The notes: a model not told the origin generated them from the sequence alone. DNA of 10,009 nucleotides from an uncultured Eubacteriales bacterium (GCA_902767455.1 CACXHH010000002.1:1-10009), one strand, 5' to 3'. Shown: positions 1 to 6,129, numbered from the stretch's first letter. A program made the numbers and translations.

Positions 1-406
1 ATTTTGCCATTTCAAGGTTGTGCATAAGGTAATGCCCGCAGTTTATCGGCGTAGCGCCGGGAACTTCGACTGCGTTTTCAACGGCTTCAAACGCGCTTTT
101 GATAAGCCCGTAGAGCTTGCTCGGCGCGCGGTTACCTTTGAGTATAAGGTAAAACCCGGTAAGACAGCCCATCGGTCCCCAGTATACGATCTCGTCCTTC
201 CAAACGGCGTCGTTGCGCAGATACGTCGCGATTATATGTTCGAGCGAGTGCATAGCCGCAACGTCGATAACGGGCTCCCTGTTGGGGCGTTTAAGCCTTA
301 TATCGTAAGTCGTAACGGAGTAATTGCCGAGCGTGTCTACTCTGCTCGTGAATATCCCGGGTATTATGCGCGTGTGATCCACCGAAAAGCTCTGTATCAA
401 TTCCAT
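1..406 (-). CDS. luxS: S-ribosylhomocysteine lyase LuxS (partial, C-terminus beyond window)
   Basis: LuxS splits S-ribosylhomocysteine into homocysteine and 4,5-dihydroxy-2,3-pentanedione, the precursor of autoinducer-2. It works in the cytoplasm in the activated methyl cycle. The minus-strand translation begins MELIQSFSVDHTRIIPGIFT, and 135 residues are present before the window ends; the family is about 150-160 residues, so only a short tail is missing. Key residues are visible: the zinc motif HSLEH (His53, Glu56, His57), the catalytic cysteine in GPMGCLTGFY (Cys81), and the third zinc ligand in INCGHYLMHN (Cys123). The ATG at 406-404 is chosen because TAAGGAGA sits just upstream and the N-terminus matches the family. 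It appears to be transcribed alone from the promoter at 446-474. The plus-strand open frame over the same bases is only its antisense shadow. Confidence 0.97.
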   Translation of the reverse strand, partial: MELIQSFSVDHTRIIPGIFTSRVDTLGNYSVTTYDIRLKRPNREPVIDVAAMHSLEHIIATYLRNDAVWKDEIVYWGPMGCLTGFYLILKGNRAPSKLYGLIKSAFEAVENAVEVPGATPINCGHYLMHNLEMAK

Positions 407-445
407 ACGTTATCTCCTTAAATCCGAATAACATTTTTCGCCTTG

Positions 446-474
446 ATTATATCACATACGCGCGAATAAATCAA
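446..474 (-). promoter_or_regulatory. Sigma-A-type promoter of luxS
   Basis: On the minus strand TTGATT (474-469) is followed by a 17-base spacer and a perfect TATAAT (451-446). The predicted start near 439 gives a leader of about 33 bases that carries the luxS ribosome binding site. No riboswitch or operator is apparent in so short a leader. Confidence 0.8.
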
Positions 475-520
475 CGCCGTCAACGCGATATAACTAAAAA
501 CTGATTTGAATAAATATGAA

Positions 521-658
521 GTTATATTGCCGTCTTTGACGGCAATTATATCGTTCCTTCGGGACAGTTATATTTTGCGGCTACGTCTTACGGCAAAGCC
601 GAAAGTCATAAATATATAAAATTACACGCTCGCGCGTGTTTGGGGTTCGAATCCCCAA
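521..658. repeat. Array of short hairpins separated by AT-rich linkers
   Basis: Five small inverted repeats follow each other. They are ATTGCCGTC/GACGGCAAT (526-534 with 538-546), GTTCC/GGGAC (553-557 with 561-565, one G-T pair), CTTACGGC/GCCGAAAG (587-594 with 598-605, one mismatch), ACACGC/GCGTGT (624-629 with 634-639) and TTGGGG/CCCCAA (640-645 with 653-658). The linkers are rich in TATA. There is no long open frame with a credible start or ribosome binding site. The last three hairpins recur in the second copy of the direct repeat. Function is unknown; it could be an intergenic palindromic repeat, a decayed mobile element, or spacer for the terminators. The pairing is seen directly; any role is inference. 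Confidence 0.6.
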
Positions 659-720
659 AAAGTATAAAAAAATACGAACTCGATTATTCATCAAAGTTCG
701 TATTATTTTCATCTGGTGGA
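587..720. repeat. Direct repeat, copy A (pairs with 936-1066)
   Basis: This 134-bp block matches 936-1066 with three substitutions and three inserted bases. Both copies run from CTTACGGCAAAGCC to TGGTGGA. Read on the minus strand, each copy starts with the tRNA tail TCCACCA, then a terminator hairpin, a GGGG/CCCC hairpin with a T-arm-like loop, a GC-rich hairpin and the CGGC/GCCG hairpin. Copy A lacks an adjoining intact tRNA: its TCCACCA is preceded on the minus strand by unrelated hairpin-rich sequence. Confidence 0.9.
660..704 (-). terminator. Rho-independent terminator, copy A
   Basis: On the minus strand the 10-bp stem AATACGAACT/AGTTCGTATT (704-695 with 680-671) with a 14-base loop is followed by a T run. 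It is nearly identical to the terminator after tRNA-Ala, but no intact gene now ends in front of it, so it looks like a relic of a duplicated tRNA unit. It may still stop any transcript of the insert at 721-878. Confidence 0.7.
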
Positions 721-878
721 CTTGTGCGTGTGAAATACGCACACAGGACACCACCTGTTTTCAGGGCTCCCGCAAAAATTTTGCATAGCAAAAGATTTGT
801 GGGAAAAGGAGCAACCGACCGTAAAGTCATAGCCACCTGCATATTTGCAGGTGGCTGACAAAAGGTCGCGATGCGACG
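721..878. other. Hairpin-rich insert of about 158 bp between TCCACCA repeats
   Basis: The stretch is bounded on both sides by TGGTGGA (714-720 and 879-885), which on the minus strand is TCCACCA, the tRNA-Ala 3' tail. It holds a chain of inverted repeats: GGTGG plus TGTGCGT (715-729, overlapping the left boundary) pairing with ACGCACA and CCACC (737-755); a nested stem over 766-812 containing TTTTGC/ATA/GCAAAA; a perfect 11-bp stem AGCCACCTGCA/TGCAGGTGGCT (831-841 with 846-856); and GTCGC/GCGAC (865-869 with 873-877). Open frames crossing it have no plausible ribosome binding site and do not respect its structure. It could be a small non-autonomous mobile element or a structured RNA. The identity is not recognised. 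Confidence 0.5.
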
Positions 879-899
879 TGGTGGAGATAAGGGGATTCG
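879..899 (-). repeat. Detached 21-bp copy of the tRNA-Ala 3' end
   Basis: These 21 bases are identical to 1060-1080, which on the minus strand is the 3' side of the T arm, the 3' acceptor strand and CCA of tRNA-Ala. Beyond it, where the rest of the tRNA should be, the sequence is unrelated (a GCAACCG/CGGTTGC hairpin at 912-929). It is either a truncated duplicate tRNA gene or an attachment-site duplication left by an element that integrated at the tRNA 3' end. Confidence 0.8.
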
Positions 900-935
900 G
901 AGACGTTTCGGGCAACCGAATACGGTTGCGATTGC

Positions 936-1066
936 CTTACGGCAAAGCCGAAAGTCATAAATATATAATTACACGCTCACGCGTGTTTGGGGTTCGAATC
1001 CCCAAAAGTATAAAAAAATACGAACTCGATTATTTATCAAAGTTCGTATTATTTGCATCTGGTGGA
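936..1066. repeat. Direct repeat, copy B (pairs with 587-720)
   Basis: This 131-bp block is the copy that touches the intact tRNA-Ala: its last seven bases, TGGTGGA, are the 3' tail of that gene. It carries the working terminator of the tRNA. Differences from copy A are three single-base changes and three missing bases in A runs or AT linkers, so the duplication is fairly recent or kept alike by recombination. Confidence 0.9.
1004..1050 (-). terminator. Rho-independent terminator of tRNA-Ala
   Basis: Ten bases after the tRNA 3' end on the minus strand comes the stem AATACGAACT/AGTTCGTATT (1050-1041 with 1026-1017) with a 14-base loop. Its last two bases plus the five after it make a seven-T run. 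Position and shape fit an intrinsic terminator for the tRNA transcript. Confidence 0.88.
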
Positions 1067-1135
1067 GATAAGGGGATTCGAACCCCTGGCCTATGCGTTG
1101 CGAACGCATCGCTCTACCAACTGAGCCATACCCCC
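1060..1135 (-). tRNA. tRNA-Ala, anticodon CGC
   Basis: The 76-base minus-strand gene folds into a full cloverleaf with encoded CCA. The acceptor stem is GGGGGTA against TATCTCC, discriminator A, and the third pair is G-U, the classic alanine identity element. The D stem is GCTC/GAGC, the anticodon stem ATGCG/CGCAT around loop TTCGCAA (anticodon CGC, reading GCG codons), the variable loop has five bases, and the T stem AGGGG/CCCCT closes loop TTCGAAT. It has its own promoter (1147-1175) and terminator (1004-1050), so it is probably a single-gene unit. Plus-strand open frames across it are spurious. Confidence 0.97.
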
Positions 1136-1146
1136 ATTGCCGTTAT

Positions 1147-1175
1147 ATTTTAGCACATAGTTTTATTATTTGCAA
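1147..1175 (-). promoter_or_regulatory. Promoter of tRNA-Ala
   Basis: On the minus strand TTGCAA (1175-1170), a 17-base spacer and TAAAAT (1152-1147) precede the tRNA. The predicted start near 1140 leaves only a few leader bases before the mature 5' end at 1135, a usual arrangement for a tRNA gene. Confidence 0.7.
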
Positions 1176-1298
1176 ATATTTAACACGGCGTTTTAGTATT
1201 TTTAGCTAATTTTTTGATAATTTGTCGGCTGATATCCGTAATGAAAGCTCTTTTTGTCAAAAAAAAGGAAAATTTTCTCGTAAATTTACGTTTACCCC

Positions 1299-1327
1299 TT
1301 TTCAAACGCTTTTTTTTGTGCTATACT
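1299..1327 (+). promoter_or_regulatory. Extended -10 promoter of the small DUF4177-like gene
   Basis: TATACT (1322-1327) is preceded by TG one base upstream (TGCTATACT), the extended -10 element, and by TTTTCA (1299-1304) at a 17-base spacing, matching the -35 consensus at four of six positions. The start codon follows at 1356. Confidence 0.65.
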
Positions 1328-1355
1328 ACAAGAAAACGAAGGAGAACTTTTTATT

Positions 1356-1577
1356 ATGAAACAGTATAAAGTAGTGCCGTACGCAGGCACCGTCGTCATC
1401 AACAAGAAAGGCGATCCGCAACAGGCGATCATAAGTTATTTCGACGTTATCAATCAGGAAAGTTACGACGGTTGGCAGTTCTTTAACGCTATTCCCGTAA
1501 GCGTAACGAGAAAAAAACGCGGCATCAAGAAAACGCTCGAACAGTACAACGCTTTCATTTTTGTAAAAGAAGACTGA
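1356..1577 (+). CDS. Small DUF4177-like protein
   Basis: A 73-residue, probably cytoplasmic protein, with no signal peptide or membrane segment. The ATG is well supported: an AAGGAG ribosome binding site lies a suitable distance upstream and a promoter precedes it. The order YKVVP at the start, a central run ending in GWQFFNAIPVSV, and a closing NAFIFVKED resembles small DUF4177-type proteins, which begin YKVV, have an EGWELV-like centre and end in a hydrophobic strand. The likely fold is a small alpha-beta unit with a central helix. The Lys/Arg-rich stretch RKKRGIKK (52-59) is notable. Family placement rests on remembered motif spacing only and no biochemical function is known. It stands alone, 114 bp before the next gene. 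Confidence 0.8.
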   Translation: MKQYKVVPYAGTVVINKKGDPQQAIISYFDVINQESYDGWQFFNAIPVSVTRKKRGIKKTLEQYNAFIFVKED

Positions 1578-1653
1578 TAGTATAAAGACAATTTCTTTCG
1601 CGTTTCCTTTGGAAAGGCGGGATTTATTTTACGCTTCGTTAGGTCAAACCGCT

Positions 1654-1682
1654 TTTATATTTTATCTTTTTTTGCTTATAAT
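1654..1682 (+). promoter_or_regulatory. Promoter giving a possible leaderless mRNA
   Basis: A perfect TATAAT at 1677-1682 ends 9 bases before the ATG at 1692. TTTATA at 1654-1659 is a partial -35 (four of six) at 17-base spacing. Transcription starting the usual 6-8 bases after the -10 would begin 1-4 bases before, or at, the start codon. Confidence 0.5.
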
Positions 1683-1691
1683 AATTATATC

Positions 1692-2171
1692 ATGGACGAA
1701 ATAAACAATACTGAACAATCGGAAATTGTTAATACTGAAACCGAACTGACAGAAAAAACCGTTTCTGAAGTCGAAACGGGAAAAAAGAAACACAAAGGTT
1801 TGGTCCTCTTCATAATCGCGTGCGTAGTTTTTACCGCGGCGTTCGTTATCGATCTTTACTGTATAGTCATTTGGTCGAGTTTTTTTCAAAGTCTTAAAAC
1901 GACGGACAACAACGCCGGTCAGGCTTTGGGGCTTGCGCTTACGATACCTATTTTCGTTGCGTTATGGCTTATGGCGTGCCCGATACCGTCTATCGCAGGC
2001 ATAGTTCTGACGTCGATCTCTATCAAAAACTTCAAGATAGCTTCGATAATACTGCTCGTTCTGCTTTCGGCGGCGTTCATCACCAACGCGGTATTCTTCG
2101 GTATACTCCTTTGGGGCGGAAACTCTTCTTCCGAAACGGCGATGCTCGCTTTATCTGCGTTAAGCCTATAA
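1692..2171 (+). CDS. Small multi-pass membrane protein, function unknown
   Basis: A 159-residue protein. The first 35 residues are hydrophilic and acidic, rich in Glu and Thr, then a KKKHK cluster marks a cytoplasmic edge. Hydrophobic segments follow at about 36-62, 77-100 (possibly continuing to 110 as a second helix) and 116-142, so three or four membrane helices are likely. The tail is short and Ser/Ala-rich. The ATG is the only standard start: the frame upstream is open back to a stop at 1578 but has no ATG, GTG or TTG. No Shine-Dalgarno sequence is visible, unlike most neighbours, and a TATAAT sits 10 bases upstream of the ATG, so translation may be leaderless. No family is recognised. 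A terminator follows 18 bp after the stop. Confidence 0.75.
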   Translation: MDEINNTEQSEIVNTETELTEKTVSEVETGKKKHKGLVLFIIACVVFTAAFVIDLYCIVIWSSFFQSLKTTDNNAGQALGLALTIPIFVALWLMACPIPSIAGIVLTSISIKNFKIASIILLVLLSAAFITNAVFFGILLWGGNSSSETAMLALSALSL

Positions 2172-2188
2172 TCTGAACTCAATATTTT

Positions 2189-2221
2189 AAACCCCGTCGA
2201 CGCGTTTCGTCGACGGGGTTT
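2189..2221. terminator. Bidirectional intrinsic terminator between convergent genes
   Basis: The perfect stem ACCCCGTCGACG/CGTCGACGGGGT, extended by A-T pairs to about 14 bp with a CGTTT loop, is followed by TTTTT on the plus strand and TTTAAAAT on the minus strand. It lies between the membrane-protein gene and the converging ABC exporter operon and probably serves both. Confidence 0.92.
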
Positions 2222-2255
2222 TTCGTAACGAATTATTAAAGCTGAATTCAGGATT

Positions 2256-4136
2256 TTACGCCAGCAATTCTTTTCTCGTCTGCAAAGTGTACAGCTCGCA
2301 GTATCTTCCTTTTTTTGCGATGAGTTCGGCGTGATTGCCGCGCTCTATAATTTCGCCGTGCGAAAGCACGAATATCTTGTCGGAGTTCTTTATCGTCGAC
2401 AGTCTGTGCGCGACCACCAGCGCGGTGCCCTTCTTCATCATCTTGTCGATCGAAGCTTTTATCAGCTGTTCGGTTTCGGTGTCTATGTTGGAAGTAGCTT
2501 CGTCGAGAATAATTACGTCGGGGTGTCGCAAAGACATGCGCGCAAACGAGAGAAGCTGTCTTTCTCCGGCAGAAAAGTTTTCGCTTCCGACGAGTACCTT
2601 TTCGTCAAGCCCGTCTTTAAGGCTTGTGACGAGCTTATCTGCGTTGACTTCGCGGCAGACGTTCATAATCTCTTCGTCGGGTATATCGTCGCCGAGCGTA
2701 AGATTGCTTCTGACAGTTCCCGTAAACAGGAACACGTCCTGCGGCATCTGCCCGAGCCTTTTGCGTAGCGACGACGTTTTTATATCTCGCACGTCGTGTC
2801 CGTCGATGAGTACTTGACCTTTCTGTACGTCGTAATTGTGGCAGATGAGCGACAAAATAGTCGTCTTGCCCGAGCCGGTCGAGCCGACGAACGCCGCGGT
2901 TTCTCCCGCGTTTATCTTAAAGGAAACGTCTTTGAGAATCCAGTCGCCGTCTTCGTCGTATCTGAACCACACGTTCTTAAACTCGACGTCGCCTTTGATT
3001 TCGTCAAGCTCGATAGCGTCTTCGCGGTCGCGGACGGTGGGCTCCATATCCATTATCGTAAATATCTTCTCTGCGGACGCAAACGCCGATTGCAGAACGT
3101 TGAACTGTTCCGCGAGCGACTGTATCGGGTCGAAGAATCTTTCTATGTACATATAGAAGGAAACTATCACGCCGCCCGTTATCGCTTGTCCGAAAAGGCT
3201 CGCACCGTCAAGATAGCCTTTGGCGCCGAAATAAAAGAGTACGAGCACGGCGAAAGTATATAAAACGTAGACTATCGGGCGGAATATCCCGAAAACGAAT
3301 ATCGTTCCGAGAACGGCTTTGCCGTGTTGTCTGGTCTTGTCGTAAAACTCGTCGTACTTGTCGCCGTCGGCGTTGAAGCTCTGTATGACCTTCATGCCCG
3401 ACAGGTTTTCGGACAAAAATGCGTTTATATCCGAAGTCTTTTCCTTTTCTCTGCGGTAAGCCATTCTTGAAAAGTGGCGGAACAGCAGCGTAAACAGAAT
3501 TATGAACGGAACGAAACAGAGTATGATGAGCGTCAGTTCGTAGTTTAATACGAGCATCGCCGCAAGAACTCCCACGACGATAAACACGTTTTTAACGAGA
3601 TTTGCGGCAACGTTCGTGAACACTCTCGAAACGGACTCCGCGTCGTTTGAAACGCGCGTGACGAGTTTTCCTACGGGTATCCCGTTAAGTTGCTCGTGCG
3701 ATAAACTTTCAATATGGGCGAAAGTTTCTTCGCGGATATCGGAAATAATCTTCTGCCCCGTCTTTTGAAGTATTACCGCTTGAAAGTACGAGCTTAAAAC
3801 GGATACGAGAAGCATTCCGAAATAGAGTATCACCATTTTGAAGAGATCGCCGAGCACGAATTCGTCCTTTATCATCTCTTCGACGTAGCCGACGAGATAG
3901 GGCGAAAGTATCTGATAGGCGATAGATACGAGCGTCAGCATGAGCACGGCGATAAAGCTCGGATAGTACGGTTTTGCGTATCGCGCGAGCCGTTTTATTA
4001 TCTCCTTGTCGCTTACGGTTCGCTCGAAGGCTTGGGCTTTTACTTTGCTTTTGACTATGACGTACGCAACCAGCATGGCTATCGAAATAAGCCCGAGCGT
4101 TGCGCCGACTACGATTATCGGGAAGTATTCACGCAT
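2256..4136 (-). CDS. Heterodimeric ABC exporter, canonical-site subunit (YheH/BmrD-like)
   Basis: A 626-residue half-transporter: membrane domain to about residue 365, then an ATPase domain. Walker A is GSTGSGKTT (418-426), the Q-loop Gln466, Walker B VIILDE (542-546) with catalytic Glu546 present, and switch His577. The ABC signature is FSAGE (521-525) instead of LSGGQ, as expected for the half of a heterodimer that contributes to the degenerate site. ATG at 4136 is chosen: it follows the upstream stop by one base with GGGAGG just before it. An in-frame TTG at 4181 would give 15 more residues overlapping the upstream gene. Odd: residues 5-30 form an extra hydrophobic helix ahead of the usual six. 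It should pair with the 591-residue subunit upstream to export a lipophilic drug, lipid or peptide. The substrate is not deducible. Confidence 0.93.
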   Translation of the reverse strand: MREYFPIIVVGATLGLISIAMLVAYVIVKSKVKAQAFERTVSDKEIIKRLARYAKPYYPSFIAVLMLTLVSIAYQILSPYLVGYVEEMIKDEFVLGDLFKMVILYFGMLLVSVLSSYFQAVILQKTGQKIISDIREETFAHIESLSHEQLNGIPVGKLVTRVSNDAESVSRVFTNVAANLVKNVFIVVGVLAAMLVLNYELTLIILCFVPFIILFTLLFRHFSRMAYRREKEKTSDINAFLSENLSGMKVIQSFNADGDKYDEFYDKTRQHGKAVLGTIFVFGIFRPIVYVLYTFAVLVLFYFGAKGYLDGASLFGQAITGGVIVSFYMYIERFFDPIQSLAEQFNVLQSAFASAEKIFTIMDMEPTVRDREDAIELDEIKGDVEFKNVWFRYDEDGDWILKDVSFKINAGETAAFVGSTGSGKTTILSLICHNYDVQKGQVLIDGHDVRDIKTSSLRKRLGQMPQDVFLFTGTVRSNLTLGDDIPDEEIMNVCREVNADKLVTSLKDGLDEKVLVGSENFSAGERQLLSFARMSLRHPDVIILDEATSNIDTETEQLIKASIDKMMKKGTALVVAHRLSTIKNSDKIFVLSHGEIIERGNHAELIAKKGRYCELYTLQTRKELLA

Positions 4137-4137
4137 A

Positions 4138-5913
4138 TCAGGCGACCACCTCCCTGTCTTCAAGGCTTTGAAGCTCGGCAAGCCGTGCGTAAGGCTTACA
4201 CGTTTTCATAAGGTTTTCGTGCGTGTCGAACGCCACTACCTTCCCGCTTTCAAGGAAAAGAATCCTGTCAAGCCTGCTTACCGTGGAAATACGGTGGGCG
4301 ATCATTATCGTCGTCTTTCCTGCTCGTTCGCGGATAAGGTTGTCGGATATCTTCTTTTCGGTGTCCGAGTCGACCGCCGAAAGACAGTCGTCGAGAACGA
4401 GCACGGGCGCGTTCTTCAAGAGCGCGCGGGCAAGGCATATCCTTTGTTTTTGTCCGCCAGAAACGGTCGTGCCCCTTTCGCCGAGCACGGTGTCGAAGCC
4501 GCTTTGGAAGGCTTTCACGTCTTCGTGCACGAGCGCGGTCTTTGCGACGCTTTCGATAAGCTCTCTCGGCGCGTCTTTGCGCGACAGCGCAATGTTTGCG
4601 GCTACCGTGTCCGAAAAGACGAAGTTTTCCTGAAACACGCACGAAACGTTATCTCTTACCGACTTCAAAGTCAGATCGTTCACGTCCTTACCGTCGATAA
4701 AGAGCGTTCCCTTTGGAACGTTGTATATTCTCGTCAAAAGCTCGGCGACCGTGCTTTTGCCCGAACCTATCCTGCCGATAATGCCTATATTTTCGCCCGC
4801 ACTCACGGTAAAGCTCACGTCGTTAAGAATGATCCTCGACGGATCGTCGGGGTATGAAAAAGTAAGGTTTTTAAACTCTATCTCGCCCTTTACGTCTGAA
4901 ATATCGACGGCTCCTTCACCGTCGCAAACGGTGGGCTTGGCGTCGAGAAGAGCGGCGATGCGCGCGTAAGACGCTTTCCCGCGCGAGTACATGTCGATAA
5001 GTTCGGAAACCGCCATTACCGGCCAGATTATCGCAGTAAAATAGCCTATGAACTCGATAAGATATTCGGCGCGTATTTCTTTGATATATACGAGATACCC
5101 GCCCGCGCCGATTATTACGCCGATTATGGATTCGACGAACAGCATTACGATAACGCGCATGGCGACCGAAAGTTTTGTGTAGTCTACGTTCGCGTCTTCG
5201 TTTTTGCGGTTGAGCTTTTTGAACTTCATAAGCTCCCACGCTTCTCTTACGAACGCCTTGACGACGTAAAGCCCCGAAAAGCTTTCCTGGGCGTGGTCGG
5301 AGATGGCGGAAAAAGCTTCTTCCCTGACCGTCCATTTTTTAGTGAGATACTTGTTTAAAATGACGGCGGCGGCGAGCAGAAGCGCCATGGGAATAAGGCA
5401 CAGCACCGCGAGAAGCGGCTGAACTTTTACCATGTTTATCGCCGCGAGAACGCCTAAAAACAGCACGTCGCAGACCATAAGTATTCCCCAGCCGAACGCT
5501 TCGTTGATAACGCTTACGTCGTTAGTGAACAGCGACATCAGATTGCCGACCTTGTTTACGGCGTAATAGTCCTGCGACAAAACTCTCGTCCTGTCGAACA
5601 TTCTGCGTTTGAGATCTTCTTCGACAGCCGTGCCCGCGCTGAAAAAGCATATTCGCCAGGTAAACCGCCCTACGAGCATTAGAGCTATTATCACGAGCAT
5701 AGGCAAACAAATTTTGTCGAGAACTACGTCCATGGTCAGCGGAACGGTAGCTTGCGCGTCGATAAAGCCCGTGTTAATACCCGTTAAGAGCATACGGTAT
5801 ATTTCCGGGATCTTGAGCTGCGCGTAATCAAGCACCAAAAGCACCGCCACACCTATCAAAAAAAGGTGGGCGTACTTAAAGTAATATTTGTTTACGTGCC
5901 TTCCGAAAATCAT
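4138..5913 (-). CDS. Heterodimeric ABC exporter, degenerate-site subunit (YheI/BmrC-like)
   Basis: A 591-residue half-transporter with six membrane helices in about residues 10-305 and an ATPase domain from about 343. Walker A is GRIGSGKST (380-388), the Q-loop Gln428, the signature VSGGQ (484-488) and switch His540. Walker B reads VLVLDD (504-509): Asp509 replaces the catalytic Glu, the hallmark of the degenerate half in heterodimers such as BmrC and TM287. Its intact signature would complete the active site on the partner, while its own Walker motifs meet the partner's FSAGE. The ATG at 5913 is chosen because GGAG lies five bases upstream. An in-frame ATG 26 codons earlier would start upstream of the predicted transcript start. 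First gene of a two-gene operon; the partner starts one base after its stop. Confidence 0.94.
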   Translation of the reverse strand: MIFGRHVNKYYFKYAHLFLIGVAVLLVLDYAQLKIPEIYRMLLTGINTGFIDAQATVPLTMDVVLDKICLPMLVIIALMLVGRFTWRICFFSAGTAVEEDLKRRMFDRTRVLSQDYYAVNKVGNLMSLFTNDVSVINEAFGWGILMVCDVLFLGVLAAINMVKVQPLLAVLCLIPMALLLAAAVILNKYLTKKWTVREEAFSAISDHAQESFSGLYVVKAFVREAWELMKFKKLNRKNEDANVDYTKLSVAMRVIVMLFVESIIGVIIGAGGYLVYIKEIRAEYLIEFIGYFTAIIWPVMAVSELIDMYSRGKASYARIAALLDAKPTVCDGEGAVDISDVKGEIEFKNLTFSYPDDPSRIILNDVSFTVSAGENIGIIGRIGSGKSTVAELLTRIYNVPKGTLFIDGKDVNDLTLKSVRDNVSCVFQENFVFSDTVAANIALSRKDAPRELIESVAKTALVHEDVKAFQSGFDTVLGERGTTVSGGQKQRICLARALLKNAPVLVLDDCLSAVDSDTEKKISDNLIRERAGKTTIMIAHRISTVSRLDRILFLESGKVVAFDTHENLMKTCKPYARLAELQSLEDREVVA

Positions 5914-5959
5914 TTTTTCTCCGATAATAACGCGCGTTTTATTAAAATAATAATATTTA

Positions 5960-5987
5960 ATTATAATTATAATAAATTTTCTGTCAA
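5960..5987 (-). promoter_or_regulatory. Promoter of the ABC exporter operon
   Basis: On the minus strand a perfect TTGACA (5987-5982) is followed by a 16-base spacer and a perfect TATAAT (5965-5960). The predicted start near 5953 gives a leader of about 40 bases. The surrounding sequence is very AT-rich. With both elements at consensus the promoter should be strong unless repressed, but no clear operator palindrome is seen. Confidence 0.85.
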
Positions 5988-6060
5988 TCAAAAATTTGCG
6001 TTTTCCGATAATTTAAGTTTTTTTTACAGATAGTTGCTCTGAAAAATGTATAATAAAGCA

Positions 6061-6099
6061 TTTTTAAAGCCGTCACGAAAACCGTGACGGCTTTAAAAA
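6061..6099 (-). terminator. Terminator-like 17-bp perfect stem after ung
   Basis: TTTTTAAAGCCGTCACG (6061-6077) pairs perfectly with 6083-6099 around a five-base loop. It starts 31 bp past the ung stop codon on the minus strand. The GC core AGCCGTCACG with flanking A and T runs fits an intrinsic terminator, although the T run on the exit side is interrupted (TTTAAAAATG). Confidence 0.75.
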
Positions 6100-6129
6100 G
6101 TCTGTGTATAAGTCGATTATCGGCTTATT

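Noticed and set aside
20..421. 133-residue plus-strand open frame
   Set aside because: It is the antisense of luxS; the minus-strand product is an unmistakable LuxS with promoter and ribosome binding site.
521..720. Possible CRISPR array from repeated hairpins
   Set aside because: The stems differ from one another, there is no constant repeat with unique spacers, and no cas gene is present.
640..1153. Plus-strand open frames at 640-858 and 845-1153 and a minus-strand one at 709-915
   Set aside because: They run through the repeat copies, the terminators and the tRNA gene, have no ribosome binding site, and the two plus-strand ones share a peptide only because the DNA is duplicated. These are typical spurious frames around tRNA genes.
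1600..1630. Weak hairpin TTTCC/GGAAA after the DUF4177-like gene as a terminator
   Set aside because: The stem is only five bases and the following T-rich stretch is interrupted; too weak to call.
4006..4857. Long (283-residue) plus-strand open frame across the ABC exporter genes
   Set aside because: It overlaps conserved ATPase-domain coding sequence on the other strand and has no recognisable domain; long antisense frames arise here from codon bias.
6047..6052. Plus-strand TATAAT near 6047
   Set aside because: No -35 at suitable spacing and no plus-strand gene follows; the next genes are on the minus strand.
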